NCBI GenBank assembly: GCA_965248335.1
Contig: CBDFIY010000003.1
Span: forward strand, 1,674,001 to 1,738,000
Direction: 5' to 3'
Source: CAKMZU01 sp965248335
Lineage (GTDB): Bacteria > Pseudomonadota > Gammaproteobacteria > Pseudomonadales > DT-91
DNA: 64,000 nt
In this document: in pieces, positions 15,934 through 25,334 of the stretch
Layout: every line of letters starts with the position of its first letter
Position numbering within the stretch: the first letter of the stretch is position 1
Program-made: the position numbers and the translations under genes
Notes under the pieces: generated by a model
The model's database searches: none
What the model was told of the DNA's origin: nothing
The model's input: only the letters and a program-made list of their open reading frames with translations

Positions 15934-16668
15934 ATGTTGTCGCCTAAGTTTTTGATAATTATCATTATGTCGTTGCTTCCTTTGGTGGGAGTTGTCACTG
16001 CTGGCGAAAAGCCTGACTTTTCAGCTATCACTGATATAACAAAAAAGAAATCTGAGTTTTTTGATTACCTGTACCCCATTATCAGCAATGAGAATAAAAA
16101 AATATTAGCTGAACGAAATACATTAATGCAAGTCAAAAAAATTACGCCTGATGTCATTACGCTTTGTAAAAAATACCGTAAATCGTGTGATAATCTACAG
16201 CTGTCTGATATTGAGAGATTATTATACCAAGTGGATATAATTCCACCTTCATTAGCCTTAGCGCAAGCTGCCAATGAGTCTGGATGGGGGACATCACGCT
16301 TTGCTGTTGAAGGTAATAACTATTTTGGTCAGTGGTGTTTTGTTGAGGGTTGCGGCATTGTGCCAGCGCGACGTGTTGCTGGCGGTAAGCAAGAGGTGCG
16401 GCGGTTTAATTCTACGCAGTTGTCAGTTTCGTCTTACATGAGAAATTTAAATACAGGTAAGGCTTACACCACCTTTAGGGAGATACGATCACGCCTAAGG
16501 CTGCATGGTGAGCCGATGTCAGCAGAAAAATTAGCGAATGGCCTGTCGTCATATTCACAGAGAGGGCAGCATTATGTGGATGAAATAAAGAACATCATTC
16601 GCCATAACAAGCTTGTTGAAAAGTACGACGCTGCTTTTTATAAAACTTTAAATGAAACAGTTAACTAA
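15934..16668 (+). CDS. Bax-like glucosaminidase-domain protein
   Basis: A secreted or periplasmic peptidoglycan hydrolase of the glucosaminidase (GH73-like) family, closest to enterobacterial Bax. ATG 15934 is chosen: it has a strong GGAGGTG site and gives a clean signal peptide (FLIIIIMSLLPLVGVVTAGE); an upstream ATG at 15904 lacks one. The catalytic core reads ALAQAANESGWGTSRFAVEGNNYFGQWCF near residues 108-136, with the Glu of NESGW as the expected acid, followed by CGIVPARR and SVSSYMRNLNTGKAY. It is only about 60 bases downstream of the insertion sequence, so its promoter may lie within or beyond the element. The next gene begins 17 bases after its stop. Confidence 0.88.
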   Translation: MLSPKFLIIIIMSLLPLVGVVTAGEKPDFSAITDITKKKSEFFDYLYPIISNENKKILAERNTLMQVKKITPDVITLCKKYRKSCDNLQLSDIERLLYQVDIIPPSLALAQAANESGWGTSRFAVEGNNYFGQWCFVEGCGIVPARRVAGGKQEVRRFNSTQLSVSSYMRNLNTGKAYTTFREIRSRLRLHGEPMSAEKLANGLSSYSQRGQHYVDEIKNIIRHNKLVEKYDAAFYKTLNETVN

Positions 16669-16685
16669 TGAACAAGGAATACACG

Positions 16686-17960
16686 ATGAATATACCTAAG
16701 ATGATAACCTTAGCTTCGGCACTGGCGGCACCGCTGACTTTCTCGGCAGGGTTTATGGTTAATGAACAGAGCGTATCCTCAGTGGCGCGGGCCAATGCAG
16801 GGCGTGGTGTGATAGGCGATAATGCGGCTGATATTGCACACAACCCAGCGGCGACATCATTGTTTGATACTCAGTCTGTTTCCGTAACTTTTCATTATGT
16901 TGATCCGAATATTAATGTTAAAGGAAGTCACATAACACCCGCAGGTACTAAGCCTGTTAAGGCTGATGATGTGGCACCTGCTGAGAATATACCAAATTTT
17001 TATTATGTCCTTCCCATTGATGAGCAATTTTCATTTGGTTTGTCTTTAAATAGTCATTTTGGGATGTCAACAGAGTATAACAATTTTCCAGCAAGTGAAT
17101 TTGCTAATAAAACATCTATCAAAACCTATTATGTAACACCTTCTTTCGCATGGAAAATTAATGACATGTTTAGTGTGGGGGTAGGCTTGAGTTACATTTA
17201 TGGCAAAGGTGAAATTAAAAATACAGCCCCATTTAACATACCTGCACCCCCTAGGCAGAAGGGCGATACTTTATTAGATATTAAAGGTAGTGGTTCTGCG
17301 TTTGGTTGGGATATTGGTGGTATTTGGCAGATTACTGATGGACAGCGTTTAGGTTTAAACTATCGTTCAAGAGTAAACTTGAAAGCAGATTCAGATGTTA
17401 CGTCGTTGGCAAAAACGACTGATAAAAAAGGTGTTACACATAAAGGTTCTGGTGATATAACTTTTAATTTACCTGATACCCTTGAGTTAAGTTATTTTAA
17501 TCAAATCAATGAAACTTTTGCCTTGGCGGCCGGTGTACAGTGGATTAATTGGAGTCGCTTCAAGAATTTGACTATAAATATTGATGCTGGGGATGATTAC
17601 CCAAGTGATAAATATATGTTCAAAAAGGAAAACTGGAAAGATGGCTATCGACTTTCACTTGGTGGTGATTATCGGTTAAATAAAATCGTTAACCTCCATG
17701 CCGGTTATGCGTTTGATAAATCGCCTGTGCTGACTGAGTATAGAACTCTGACTATACCTGATGCCAATAGAAACTGGTTTACCATTGGCTCTACACTTGA
17801 TTTTGAATCTGCAGGTATTGTTGATTTAGCTTTTGCATACGTAAAAGGTAACAAGGTTAAGGTTAAAGAGGGGTCAAGCGCTCTTGATACTGAGTTTGAT
17901 GGTGAGCTAACCAAGGTCGACGCGATGATCTTCAGTGTTGGATACAGCTATAACTTCTAA
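16686..17960 (+). CDS. fadL: FadL-family outer membrane long-chain fatty acid transporter
   Basis: A 424-residue beta-barrel that lets long-chain fatty acids or other hydrophobic molecules through the outer membrane. After a signal peptide (MITLASALAAPLTFSA) the mature protein begins GFMVNEQSVSSVARANAGRG, the FadL plug signature, followed by NAADIAHNPAATSLF. The chain ends VDAMIFSVGYSYNF, with a C-terminal aromatic as barrel proteins need. ATG 16686 is preferred over ATG 16668 because AAGGAA lies eight bases upstream. It would feed the two beta-oxidation gene sets in this window. A hairpin terminator follows. Confidence 0.92.
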   Translation: MNIPKMITLASALAAPLTFSAGFMVNEQSVSSVARANAGRGVIGDNAADIAHNPAATSLFDTQSVSVTFHYVDPNINVKGSHITPAGTKPVKADDVAPAENIPNFYYVLPIDEQFSFGLSLNSHFGMSTEYNNFPASEFANKTSIKTYYVTPSFAWKINDMFSVGVGLSYIYGKGEIKNTAPFNIPAPPRQKGDTLLDIKGSGSAFGWDIGGIWQITDGQRLGLNYRSRVNLKADSDVTSLAKTTDKKGVTHKGSGDITFNLPDTLELSYFNQINETFALAAGVQWINWSRFKNLTINIDAGDDYPSDKYMFKKENWKDGYRLSLGGDYRLNKIVNLHAGYAFDKSPVLTEYRTLTIPDANRNWFTIGSTLDFESAGIVDLAFAYVKGNKVKVKEGSSALDTEFDGELTKVDAMIFSVGYSYNF

Positions 17961-17965
17961 AATAA

Positions 17966-17985
17966 ACGGGGCTAGTCCCCGTTTT
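17966..17985 (+). terminator. Terminator after fadL
   Basis: ACGGGG and CCCCGT form a stem around a short CTAGT loop, followed by TTTTGTT. It ends fadL transcription. Confidence 0.85.
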
Positions 17986-18004
17986 GTTGAGTATGTTTAA
18001 AAAA

Positions 18005-18028
18005 AGAGAGGGTTAGCACCTCTCTTTT
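18005..18028 (-). terminator. Terminator overlapping the DAHP synthase stop codon
   Basis: AGAGAGG/CCTCTCT stem with T residues on both sides. On the minus strand the stop codon of the DAHP synthase gene lies in the loop and a run of seven T follows, so it probably serves that gene and, as a second stop, fadL. Confidence 0.8.
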
Positions 18029-19083
18029 AATTTACCCCCCACCTTTTTAGCCAACAACCTTAACGATTCTTCTGTCTCTTGCCAGCCGATACAGCCATCT
18101 GTCACCGATACGCCGTAGGTAAGTGCATCTTTTCCGGCAGACAAACTTTGATTGCCACTCGCAATATTACTTTCGATCATCAAGCCTACGATGGATTTAT
18201 TCCCTTCTAAAATTTGTGAGGAAATATCTTCAACAACCATAGGTTGAAGTTCCGGCTGTTTGTTGGAGTTTGCATGACTGCAATCAATCATAATGTTTTG
18301 CGCTAATCCTGCTTTTTCTAGGGCTTGCTCGCAAAGTTTTACATGCACAGAGTCATAGTTCGGCCCTTCGCTACCGCCACGTAACACGATATGGCTATAA
18401 GCATTTCCGGTTGTTGTTGTTACTGCCACTTGTCCTTCTTTATTAATCCCTAAAAAGTTATGTGGTTTTTCTGCGGATTGTATGGCGTTGATCGCAACAG
18501 TAAGGCCGCCATCGGTACCATTTTTAAAGCCGACAGGGCATGATAGGCCGCTGGCCATTTCACGATGCGTTTGGGATTCGGTGGTTCTTGCGCCAATTGC
18601 TGACCAGCTGATGAGATCTTGTAAGTATTGAGGGGAGATTGGATCGAGCGCTTCAGTGGAGGTGGGTAAGCCTATCTCAGCGATGTCTATCAGTAGCTTG
18701 CGGCCAATATGTAATCCTTTTTCTATCTGGAAGCTATCATCCAGATAAGGGTCGTTAATTAACCCTTTCCATCCAACCGTCGTGCGCGGCTTTTCAAAAT
18801 ACACACGCATGACAATATAGAGTGAGTCGCTCAATTCGTCAGATAAGGCTTTGAGGCGATGGGCATAGTCGATAGCCGCTTTTGTATCATGTATTGAGCA
18901 CGGACCAACGACAATAAATAAACGATGATCCTTTTTCTGTAAGATGTTTTGTAAAACCGTGCGTGAATCTTCAATTAAGGTTTCTACTTGATCACCGGCG
19001 GGTAATTCTTTTTTTAGTGCGTGAGGCGTAATCAGTATCTCTTGTGAAGCTATATTTATATTGTCAACCTGATGTTGGCTCAT
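18013..19083 (-). CDS. 3-deoxy-7-phosphoheptulonate synthase (class I DAHP synthase)
   Basis: First enzyme of the shikimate pathway, joining phosphoenolpyruvate and erythrose-4-phosphate. The 356 residues fit the AroF/AroG/AroH family: VVGPCSIHD near 67-75, MRVYFEKPRTTVGWKG, ARTTESQTHREMASG, IDCSHANSNKQPE and VSVTDGCIGW. ATG 19083 (MSQHQ) has a GGAAGA site; an in-frame ATG at 19107 is less likely. Which aromatic amino acid inhibits it cannot be told, so no isozyme symbol is given. No trpE-like leader peptide or repeat was seen upstream. It is divergent from the MBL-fold gene. Confidence 0.95.
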   Translation of the reverse strand: MSQHQVDNINIASQEILITPHALKKELPAGDQVETLIEDSRTVLQNILQKKDHRLFIVVGPCSIHDTKAAIDYAHRLKALSDELSDSLYIVMRVYFEKPRTTVGWKGLINDPYLDDSFQIEKGLHIGRKLLIDIAEIGLPTSTEALDPISPQYLQDLISWSAIGARTTESQTHREMASGLSCPVGFKNGTDGGLTVAINAIQSAEKPHNFLGINKEGQVAVTTTTGNAYSHIVLRGGSEGPNYDSVHVKLCEQALEKAGLAQNIMIDCSHANSNKQPELQPMVVEDISSQILEGNKSIVGLMIESNIASGNQSLSAGKDALTYGVSVTDGCIGWQETEESLRLLAKKVGGKLKERC

Positions 19084-19233
19084 GAGTCTTCCGTTCAGTA
19101 CATTCAAAAAAACACATAATAGCGAATGTTTATAAGGATGTAAGCCTTCAGGGCAGGTAAAAAACAGATAATGCTATGGGTTTTACTAAAACCTCCTATA
19201 AACTACTTCTGATTGCATCACGAGTTAAACATT

Positions 19234-20259
19234 ATGGAACAAACTGTCAGTATGACCGATAAAGCGCCACCCAGTGAAGGTGAACTGGTGTCGGTTGCTG
19301 AGGGTATTTATTGGCTAAGAATGCCTTTGCCGATGAGGCTCGACCATATTAATTTGTACATGATTGACGAAGGTGATAGCTGGTCACTGATCGATACAGG
19401 CATGAGTACGCCGGATGTAAAAGCGGCATGGGAGCTAATCTTTGATCGATACTGTACAGATAAGCCCATTAAGCGAGTGTATGTTACGCATATGCACCCT
19501 GATCATGTAGGCATGGCAGGTTGGATTGTAAAACGTTTTGATGCGGCGTTTTTTATGACGCAATCAGAATATTTTGCCTCGACAGCTTATATGGCTGCAG
19601 GTGTTTCAGTGGATGCCAACCTTAGCTTTTATAAGCAATGCGGTATGCCAGAAAATTTTATGGAATTCGTTGCAACATCGCCTTATCAGATGTCGTCAAT
19701 CGTGCATGCATTACCCAGCACTTATTCGCGGCTGCAAGATAGGCAGATAGTGATGATAGGCGGCCACCAATGGCAGGTTATTACAGGAGAGGGGCATACT
19801 TTTGAACATGCCTGTTTGTACTCAAAGTCACTTAGGTTGTTACTGGCAGGGGATCAGTTGTTACCTAAAATCACGTCGAATGTCAGTGTGCATGCGGCAG
19901 AGCCAAGTGCAGAGCCTTTAACGTCTTGGTTTGAAAGCTTAGATAAGCTCAGTCATATTGATGAGGCAACTTTGGTTTTACCTGCACATAATAAACCTTT
20001 TACTGGCGCTCATATTCGTATCGAAGAGATCAGGGCGCATCATAAAAAACAATTGACTGCCTTGCTAAGCGTACTTGACAAATCACAAACCATTTATGAT
20101 TTGTTACCTGTACTGTTTCCACAAAAACTGCATAACATGGAAATGCCACTGGCTGTGGGTGAATGTCTAGCACACATTAATTATTTAGTGGCGAAAGGCG
20201 AAATCAAGCGAACTGCGCGTAACGGCGTTTATTATTACGAGAAAACTCATGTTAGTTGA
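19234..20259 (+). CDS. MBL-fold metallo-hydrolase with C-terminal winged-helix-like region
   Basis: About 340 residues. The di-metal site is complete: THMHPDHVG near 88-96, EGHTFEHACL, LLLAGDQLLP and LPAHNKPF. After about residue 250 a helical tail (YDLLPVLFPQKLHNMEMPLAVGECLAHINYLVAKGEIKR) looks like the small domain of LACTB2 and related thioesterase or RNase proteins, so a hydrolase for acyl-thioesters or RNA is possible; the substrate is unknown. ATG 19234 is taken; a TTG at 19213 is less likely. It overlaps tatD by 11 bases. Confidence 0.82.
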   Translation: MEQTVSMTDKAPPSEGELVSVAEGIYWLRMPLPMRLDHINLYMIDEGDSWSLIDTGMSTPDVKAAWELIFDRYCTDKPIKRVYVTHMHPDHVGMAGWIVKRFDAAFFMTQSEYFASTAYMAAGVSVDANLSFYKQCGMPENFMEFVATSPYQMSSIVHALPSTYSRLQDRQIVMIGGHQWQVITGEGHTFEHACLYSKSLRLLLAGDQLLPKITSNVSVHAAEPSAEPLTSWFESLDKLSHIDEATLVLPAHNKPFTGAHIRIEEIRAHHKKQLTALLSVLDKSQTIYDLLPVLFPQKLHNMEMPLAVGECLAHINYLVAKGEIKRTARNGVYYYEKTHVS

Positions 20260-21034
20260 TTCACATTGTCATTTAGATCGATTAAAACTTGATAAATTGC
20301 CTAACCCGCATCTGGATCAAGTCATGTTGGAAGCGGCAGAGCAGGGCGTTGATCACATGTTGTGTATCGGCATCGATATGAATAATGCCGAGGCCGTTAA
20401 GCACATTGCAGCAAACTACCCGCATGTTTATGCTTCTGTAGGTGTCCACCCTTTGGATGTAGAGAGCCTTGTCGATGAGGAAACCTTAGTTGCCTGTGCC
20501 AATCACCCAAAAGTCGTTGCGATTGGCGAAACAGGTTTAGATTATTATTACTCTAAAGATACCATTGATGTTCAGAAAAAAAGCCTAATTATGCACCTTG
20601 ATGTAGCCAAACAATTAGCGCTTCCGGTCATTATCCATACGCGAGAGGCGAAAGAAGATACTTTAGCACTATTAAAGACGCACGCCTGTAGGAAACATGC
20701 GGGTGTGTTGCATTGTTTTACCGAAGATCTGGATATGGCATTGCAAGCCATCGATCTCGGTTTCTATATCTCTTTTTCTGGTATCGTCACGTTTAAAACA
20801 GCTGAAAGCTTACAATCTGTTGCCAAAGCTATTCCTCTTGAGCGAATGTTGGTTGAAACAGATTCACCTTATTTAGCACCTGTACCTTTTCGTGGTAAAC
20901 CAAATTTTCCCAAGCATACGCGTCAGGTTGCTGAGTTTATCGCAGAGCTGCGTGGCGAATCTTTAGAGGCTATCGCCAAGGCAACAACCAATAATTTCTT
21001 TGCGCTATTTGATAAAGCGAGTCCTTATGAGTGA
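20249..21034 (+). CDS. TatD-family metal-dependent deoxyribonuclease
   Basis: A 261-residue TIM-barrel hydrolase of the TatD/YcfH type. Metal ligands: DSHCHLDRL at residues 4-12 (H6, H8), GETGLDYYY, IIHTREA, LHCFTEDL and VETDSPYLAP, all as in YcfH and TatD. Such enzymes have 3'-5' exonuclease activity on DNA or RNA; the precise task is unclear. It starts inside the previous gene and its end overlaps gcvT by eight bases, so MBL-tatD-gcvT is one tightly packed operon. Confidence 0.92.
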   Translation: MLVDSHCHLDRLKLDKLPNPHLDQVMLEAAEQGVDHMLCIGIDMNNAEAVKHIAANYPHVYASVGVHPLDVESLVDEETLVACANHPKVVAIGETGLDYYYSKDTIDVQKKSLIMHLDVAKQLALPVIIHTREAKEDTLALLKTHACRKHAGVLHCFTEDLDMALQAIDLGFYISFSGIVTFKTAESLQSVAKAIPLERMLVETDSPYLAPVPFRGKPNFPKHTRQVAEFIAELRGESLEAIAKATTNNFFALFDKASPYE

Positions 21035-22133
21035 CTTACAGTCCACTGCATTAACCCAATGGCATAAAGAGCAAGGCGCTAAAATGGTTGCCTTTGCGGG
21101 CTATAATATGCCCGTACAGTACTCTCTTGGTGTTATGAAAGAGCATTTGCACACGCGCGATAAAGCGGGGTTATTCGATGTCTCGCATATGGGGCAGATC
21201 GTGATCAAAGGCGATGTTGCAGCGATTTTAGAAACAGTCTTCCCAGCAGATTTAGTTAACCTGCCCGTGAACAAGCAATGTTACAGCCTTTTGCTTAACG
21301 AGCAGGGCGGCGTTGTCGATGATTTAATGATCTGTAGGCGATTGGATGATTGGTTGATTGTGTTTAACGCGTCTAGAAAAAAGCTGGATATAGATTTTCT
21401 TAACCGGCGTATAGGTGATCAGTTACGCATTGAAGAGCTGGTCGGGCAGTCCTTGCTCGCATTGCAAGGCCCGAAAGCTGCTGAGGTATTAACAGATTTA
21501 GGGGCGGATATTAATGGGTTAACCTTTATGGGTGGTGCCTGGGTGAGTTTTCAAGGCATTGATTGCTGGCTAACACGCTCAGGCTATACGGGTGAAGACG
21601 GTTTCGAAATTTCTGTTTCTGATCAGGATGCAGAAAAGCTGGCGCAACTGCTGGTTGGGCATGCAGATGTGGAACCGATTGGCTTAGGTGCGCGTGATTC
21701 TTTACGTTTAGAGGCTGGATTGTGCCTGTATGGTCATGAATTAACGGAAGAGACAACACCGACCGATGCAAGTTTGAATTGGGCTATAGCTAAGTCGCGA
21801 CGAGCGGGCTCAGAACGTGAGGGTGGCTTTGTTGCGAGTGATATTGTGTTGGGTCAGATGCGGCAAGGCTCTGATAGGAAGCGTATTGGTTTAGTGGTAG
21901 ATGGGCGTGTGCCTGTGAGGGCGGATTCTGTGCTTTATGATGAGCGAGGGCATGAAGTGGGTGTAGTTACCAGTGGCAGTTTTTCGCCAACTTTACAAAA
22001 GCCTATTGCCATGGCACAAATCAAGGCGCAGTTTAGCGACTTGAATTCATTTATTGCAAAAATTCGAAATAAAGATATCCTACTGAAAAAAACATCGATG
22101 CCCTTTGTTAAGCCTAACTATTTTAGAGGTTAA
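21027..22133 (+). CDS. gcvT: Glycine cleavage system aminomethyltransferase (T protein)
   Basis: Transfers a methylene group from aminomethyl-lipoyl H protein to tetrahydrofolate. ATG 21027 gives 368 residues; an ATG at 21000 lies in tatD. Folate-site and family motifs are present: WHKEQGAKMVAFAGYNMPVQ, FDVSHMGQI, LTRSGYTGEDGFEI and GLGARDSLRLEAGLCLYGHEL. No gcvH or gcvP lies in the next 30 kb and no glycine riboswitch is seen before the operon, so the other subunits must be elsewhere. A YgfZ-like folate protein is an alternative, but the ordered motifs favour GcvT. Confidence 0.93.
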   Translation: MSDLQSTALTQWHKEQGAKMVAFAGYNMPVQYSLGVMKEHLHTRDKAGLFDVSHMGQIVIKGDVAAILETVFPADLVNLPVNKQCYSLLLNEQGGVVDDLMICRRLDDWLIVFNASRKKLDIDFLNRRIGDQLRIEELVGQSLLALQGPKAAEVLTDLGADINGLTFMGGAWVSFQGIDCWLTRSGYTGEDGFEISVSDQDAEKLAQLLVGHADVEPIGLGARDSLRLEAGLCLYGHELTEETTPTDASLNWAIAKSRRAGSEREGGFVASDIVLGQMRQGSDRKRIGLVVDGRVPVRADSVLYDERGHEVGVVTSGSFSPTLQKPIAMAQIKAQFSDLNSFIAKIRNKDILLKKTSMPFVKPNYFRG

Positions 22134-22139
22134 TGGTTA

Positions 22140-23147
22140 ATGTTTCATGTCATTGAAGGTTTCTATGGTAAACCTTGGTTGCTCCAAGAGCGGCTCGACA
22201 TGATTGTTTTTTTAGCGAAAAATGGATTCTCCGGCTATTGTTATGCGCCCAAAGCGGATAAGAAATTAAGACAAGACTGTCATTTGCCTTATTCTGAAAA
22301 AGAACTCGCGGATTTGCATCGGTTAGCGAATGCTTGTGACGATTACGGTCTGCAGTTTACGGTAGGTTTAAGCCCTTACTTATTTCTGCAAACGCCAGAT
22401 GATCCACGATTACTCGATAAACTCACGCAGCTTAAAGCGCTAAAAAATTGTTTTCTTGGTATATTTTTTGACGACGTAGCGAGTTCTGATAGTCAAATTG
22501 CGAAGCACCAAATTGCCTTTGTTGATAGAATCGGCAAGTTTTTTGGAGCGCCTCCTCAAATATTTTGTCCAACCTATTATTCTTTTGATCCTATTATAGA
22601 AACGCTTTTTGGCGAAATGCCCGCACATTATTTAGAGGACTTGGGTCATGGATTACCTCAAGAAGTAAGAATATTATGGACAGGAGAAAGCGTTATTACC
22701 CAACATTATAATCCCAAGCATCTTGAAACTATACAGGCGGTGTTAAAGAGAAAACCGGCGCTTTGGGATAATGCATTTGTTAATGATGGACGAAAAACAA
22801 GTCCGTTTTTACCTCTTGGTAAGGTGGCAAACTACCACGAAATCAAATCAAATGTTCAGGCAGTTTTTATTAATCCTATGAATCAAGCATCGCTTTCGCA
22901 AGTGAATTTATTGATGGCAATAAATAATGAATCACTTGATCAAGCACTTGAAAAGCTAATGCCTGAGCTTGCGCAAGATATTTTATGTTATTTACCTGTT
23001 TTTACTGAGCAGGGGCTTGAGCAAATGACGCTTGAAATGCACCAAGAGCTGCTTCATGTTTTTAGCAAAAGTAAGCATCCTGCGGCAATAAATATTACAG
23101 ACTGGTTGAATGGTGTATACCGTTTTGATCCAGACTGCCTGACTTAA
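22140..23147 (+). CDS. GH84-type beta-N-acetylglucosaminidase (O-GlcNAcase-like)
   Basis: A 335-residue enzyme whose first residues, VIEGFYGKPW, are the start motif of glycoside hydrolase family 84. The substrate-site motifs follow: YCYAPKADKKLR, the catalytic Asp pair in FFDDV near residue 111, and WDNAFVND near 210. GH84 enzymes cleave N-acetylglucosamine from proteins or glycans. There is no signal peptide, so a cytoplasmic protein is expected, and the chain is a single catalytic domain without the carbohydrate-binding modules of secreted GH84 enzymes. It starts six bases after gcvT. The substrate is unknown. Confidence 0.83.
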   Translation: MFHVIEGFYGKPWLLQERLDMIVFLAKNGFSGYCYAPKADKKLRQDCHLPYSEKELADLHRLANACDDYGLQFTVGLSPYLFLQTPDDPRLLDKLTQLKALKNCFLGIFFDDVASSDSQIAKHQIAFVDRIGKFFGAPPQIFCPTYYSFDPIIETLFGEMPAHYLEDLGHGLPQEVRILWTGESVITQHYNPKHLETIQAVLKRKPALWDNAFVNDGRKTSPFLPLGKVANYHEIKSNVQAVFINPMNQASLSQVNLLMAINNESLDQALEKLMPELAQDILCYLPVFTEQGLEQMTLEMHQELLHVFSKSKHPAAINITDWLNGVYRFDPDCLT

Positions 23148-23173
23148 ATTAATTAACGTGTATAGGGGATCTC

Positions 23174-25324
23174 ATGATTTTCCAGGGTGATAAAATCACA
23201 GTGACGATGGGTGGTGATCAAATAGCCACCCTGCTATTTGATGCAAAGGCAGGCTCAGTCAATAAATTTGACGCGCAGACGATCGATGAATTTAGAAAAA
23301 GTGTTTCTGCATTACAGTCAAATGCCAGCATCAAAGGTTTAATTATCAAAAGTGCTAAGGATGCTTTTATTGTCGGCGCTGATATTACCCAATTCGATCA
23401 AATGTTCGCGGGTAGCGAAGAAGAAGTCGCTGCAAGTTTGATTGATATCAACCAGCCATTTAACCAACTGGAAGATTTACCGTTTCCAACGGTATGTTTA
23501 ATCGATGGTGTTGCTTTGGGTGGCGGGTTAGAGCTTGCTCTTGCTACAGATTTTAGGGTTCTAAGTCCAAAGGCGAGAGTGGGTTTGCCTGAGGTGAAAT
23601 TAGGCATTAACCCGGGTTTTGGCGGTACTGTACGTTTGCCTCGTATTATTGGGTTAGATAATGCAATTGAGTGGATCGCGACAGGCAAAGAGCATAAAGC
23701 TCAGGCCGCTTTAGATGTTGGTTTGGCGGCTGCCGTAGTGGATGCCGATTACCTTGATAGCGCAGCTAACCAACTTATCGCTGATGCTCATGAGAATAAG
23801 TTTTCAATTGACAGTCTGCGCGCTGAGAAAAAGTTGCCGGTGAAGGTCAATGATTTTGAGCGAATGATGTGCTTTGTTACTGCAAAAGGCATGGTAGCCC
23901 AACAGGCTGGGCCTCATATGCCGGCACCTTTGACCTCGGTGAAGTCAATTGAAAAAAACTGCACGCTAGAGCGTGATGAAGCGATCAAAGTTGAAGCAAA
24001 ATACTTTGCTCGGTTGGCAAAAACAGACGTCAGCGGGAATCTCATCGCCTTGTTTTTGAATGAGCAATCACTCAGCAAGCGAAATAAAGCGATAGTAAAA
24101 AATACCGAGAGCATAGATAAAATGGCTGTGCTCGGTGCGGGTATCATGGGTGGAGGTATTGCTTATCAAGCATCCAGCAAGGGTAAGCATGTCATCATGA
24201 AGGATGTGGCGCAGAAGGGGCTTGACCAAGGCATGCAAGAGGCCATTCAGTTGTTAGCGAAGCGAGTCGGTAGGGGGCGCATGACGCCAACGGCTATGGC
24301 TGAAACGGTTGCTCGAATTACACCGCAGCTTGATTATGCACACATTGAATCGGCCGGAATTCTTGTGGAAGCCGTCGTCGAACGACTGGATGTTAAGCAG
24401 GCAGTATTGGGTGAAGTAGAATCACTATTACCGGCATCAGCAGTATTGGCTTCAAATACCTCTACGTTATCTATTACTAAGATGGCTGAACCCTTATTAC
24501 GGCCAGAAAATTTCTGCGGCATGCACTTTTTTAATCCTGTGCATCGCATGCCATTGGTCGAAGTGGTTCGCGGCAAGAAAACCAGTGAAGAGACGATTGC
24601 AAAGACTGTCAAGCTCGCATTAGATATGGGGAAAACGCCTATCGTTGTCAACGATTGCCCTGGATTTTATGTTAATCGCGTGTTATTTCCTTACCTCAAT
24701 AGCTTTAATTTATTGCTAAAAGAAGGCGCTGATTTTGTGCATATCGATAAGGTCATGGAAAAGTTTGGGTGGCCTATGGGCCCCGCTTATCTCATTGATG
24801 TGGTCGGTATTGATACCGGTGTGCATGCAGCAAATGTGATGGCTGAAGGGTTTCCAGAGAGAATGGATACGCCAGCAGGTTCGGCCATGCAACTTTTGTA
24901 TGATAAGCAATATTTTGGACAAAAAAATGACCGAGGCTTTTATCTTTATGAGCTGGATAAGAAGGGCAAGCAGAAAAAAATCTTTGATGAGTCTGTGTTG
25001 TCAATTATTGCACCGTCAGTAACGGGTAATACGTCATTTACTGATGAGGAAATCATAGAAAGACTGATGCTACCCATGTGCTTTGAAGTGGTGAGATGTC
25101 TTGAAGAAAATGTTCTTACGAATCCTGTTGATGCAGATATGGGCTTGTTGATGGGGCTAGGTTTTCCTCTCTTTCGAGGTGGGCCTTTGCGTTATATGGA
25201 ATCCATCGGTTTATCGACGTTGATAAAAATGGCCAGTAAATACCAATCACTAGGTAAAGCTTACGAGCCGCCTGTATTGCTCAAAGAGCTGGCAACTCAA
25301 AACAAAAGCTTTTACCAATCTTAG
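23174..25324 (+). CDS. fadB: Fatty acid oxidation complex alpha subunit
   Basis: A 716-residue multifunctional enzyme. The N-terminal crotonase half (residues about 1-190) contains GVALGGGLELALATDFRV and GLPEVKLGINPGFGGT with the two catalytic Glu; the second half has the NAD loop VLGAGIMGGGIAYQ near 318-331 and the dehydrogenase His in HFFNPVHRMPLVEVV. It does enoyl-CoA hydration and 3-hydroxyacyl-CoA oxidation. Its start, MIFQGDKITVTMGGDQIATLLFD, aligns with E. coli FadB rather than FadJ. It is followed after 10 bases by fadA, making the usual fadBA pair. Confidence 0.95.
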   Translation: MIFQGDKITVTMGGDQIATLLFDAKAGSVNKFDAQTIDEFRKSVSALQSNASIKGLIIKSAKDAFIVGADITQFDQMFAGSEEEVAASLIDINQPFNQLEDLPFPTVCLIDGVALGGGLELALATDFRVLSPKARVGLPEVKLGINPGFGGTVRLPRIIGLDNAIEWIATGKEHKAQAALDVGLAAAVVDADYLDSAANQLIADAHENKFSIDSLRAEKKLPVKVNDFERMMCFVTAKGMVAQQAGPHMPAPLTSVKSIEKNCTLERDEAIKVEAKYFARLAKTDVSGNLIALFLNEQSLSKRNKAIVKNTESIDKMAVLGAGIMGGGIAYQASSKGKHVIMKDVAQKGLDQGMQEAIQLLAKRVGRGRMTPTAMAETVARITPQLDYAHIESAGILVEAVVERLDVKQAVLGEVESLLPASAVLASNTSTLSITKMAEPLLRPENFCGMHFFNPVHRMPLVEVVRGKKTSEETIAKTVKLALDMGKTPIVVNDCPGFYVNRVLFPYLNSFNLLLKEGADFVHIDKVMEKFGWPMGPAYLIDVVGIDTGVHAANVMAEGFPERMDTPAGSAMQLLYDKQYFGQKNDRGFYLYELDKKGKQKKIFDESVLSIIAPSVTGNTSFTDEEIIERLMLPMCFEVVRCLEENVLTNPVDADMGLLMGLGFPLFRGGPLRYMESIGLSTLIKMASKYQSLGKAYEPPVLLKELATQNKSFYQS

Positions 25325-25334
25325 GAGTGCTCTC

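Noticed and set aside
18900..21030. Glycine riboswitch upstream of gcvT, or an attenuator before the DAHP synthase gene
   Set aside because: gcvT starts within tatD with no leader, and the DAHP synthase leader shows no leader peptide or paired hairpins.
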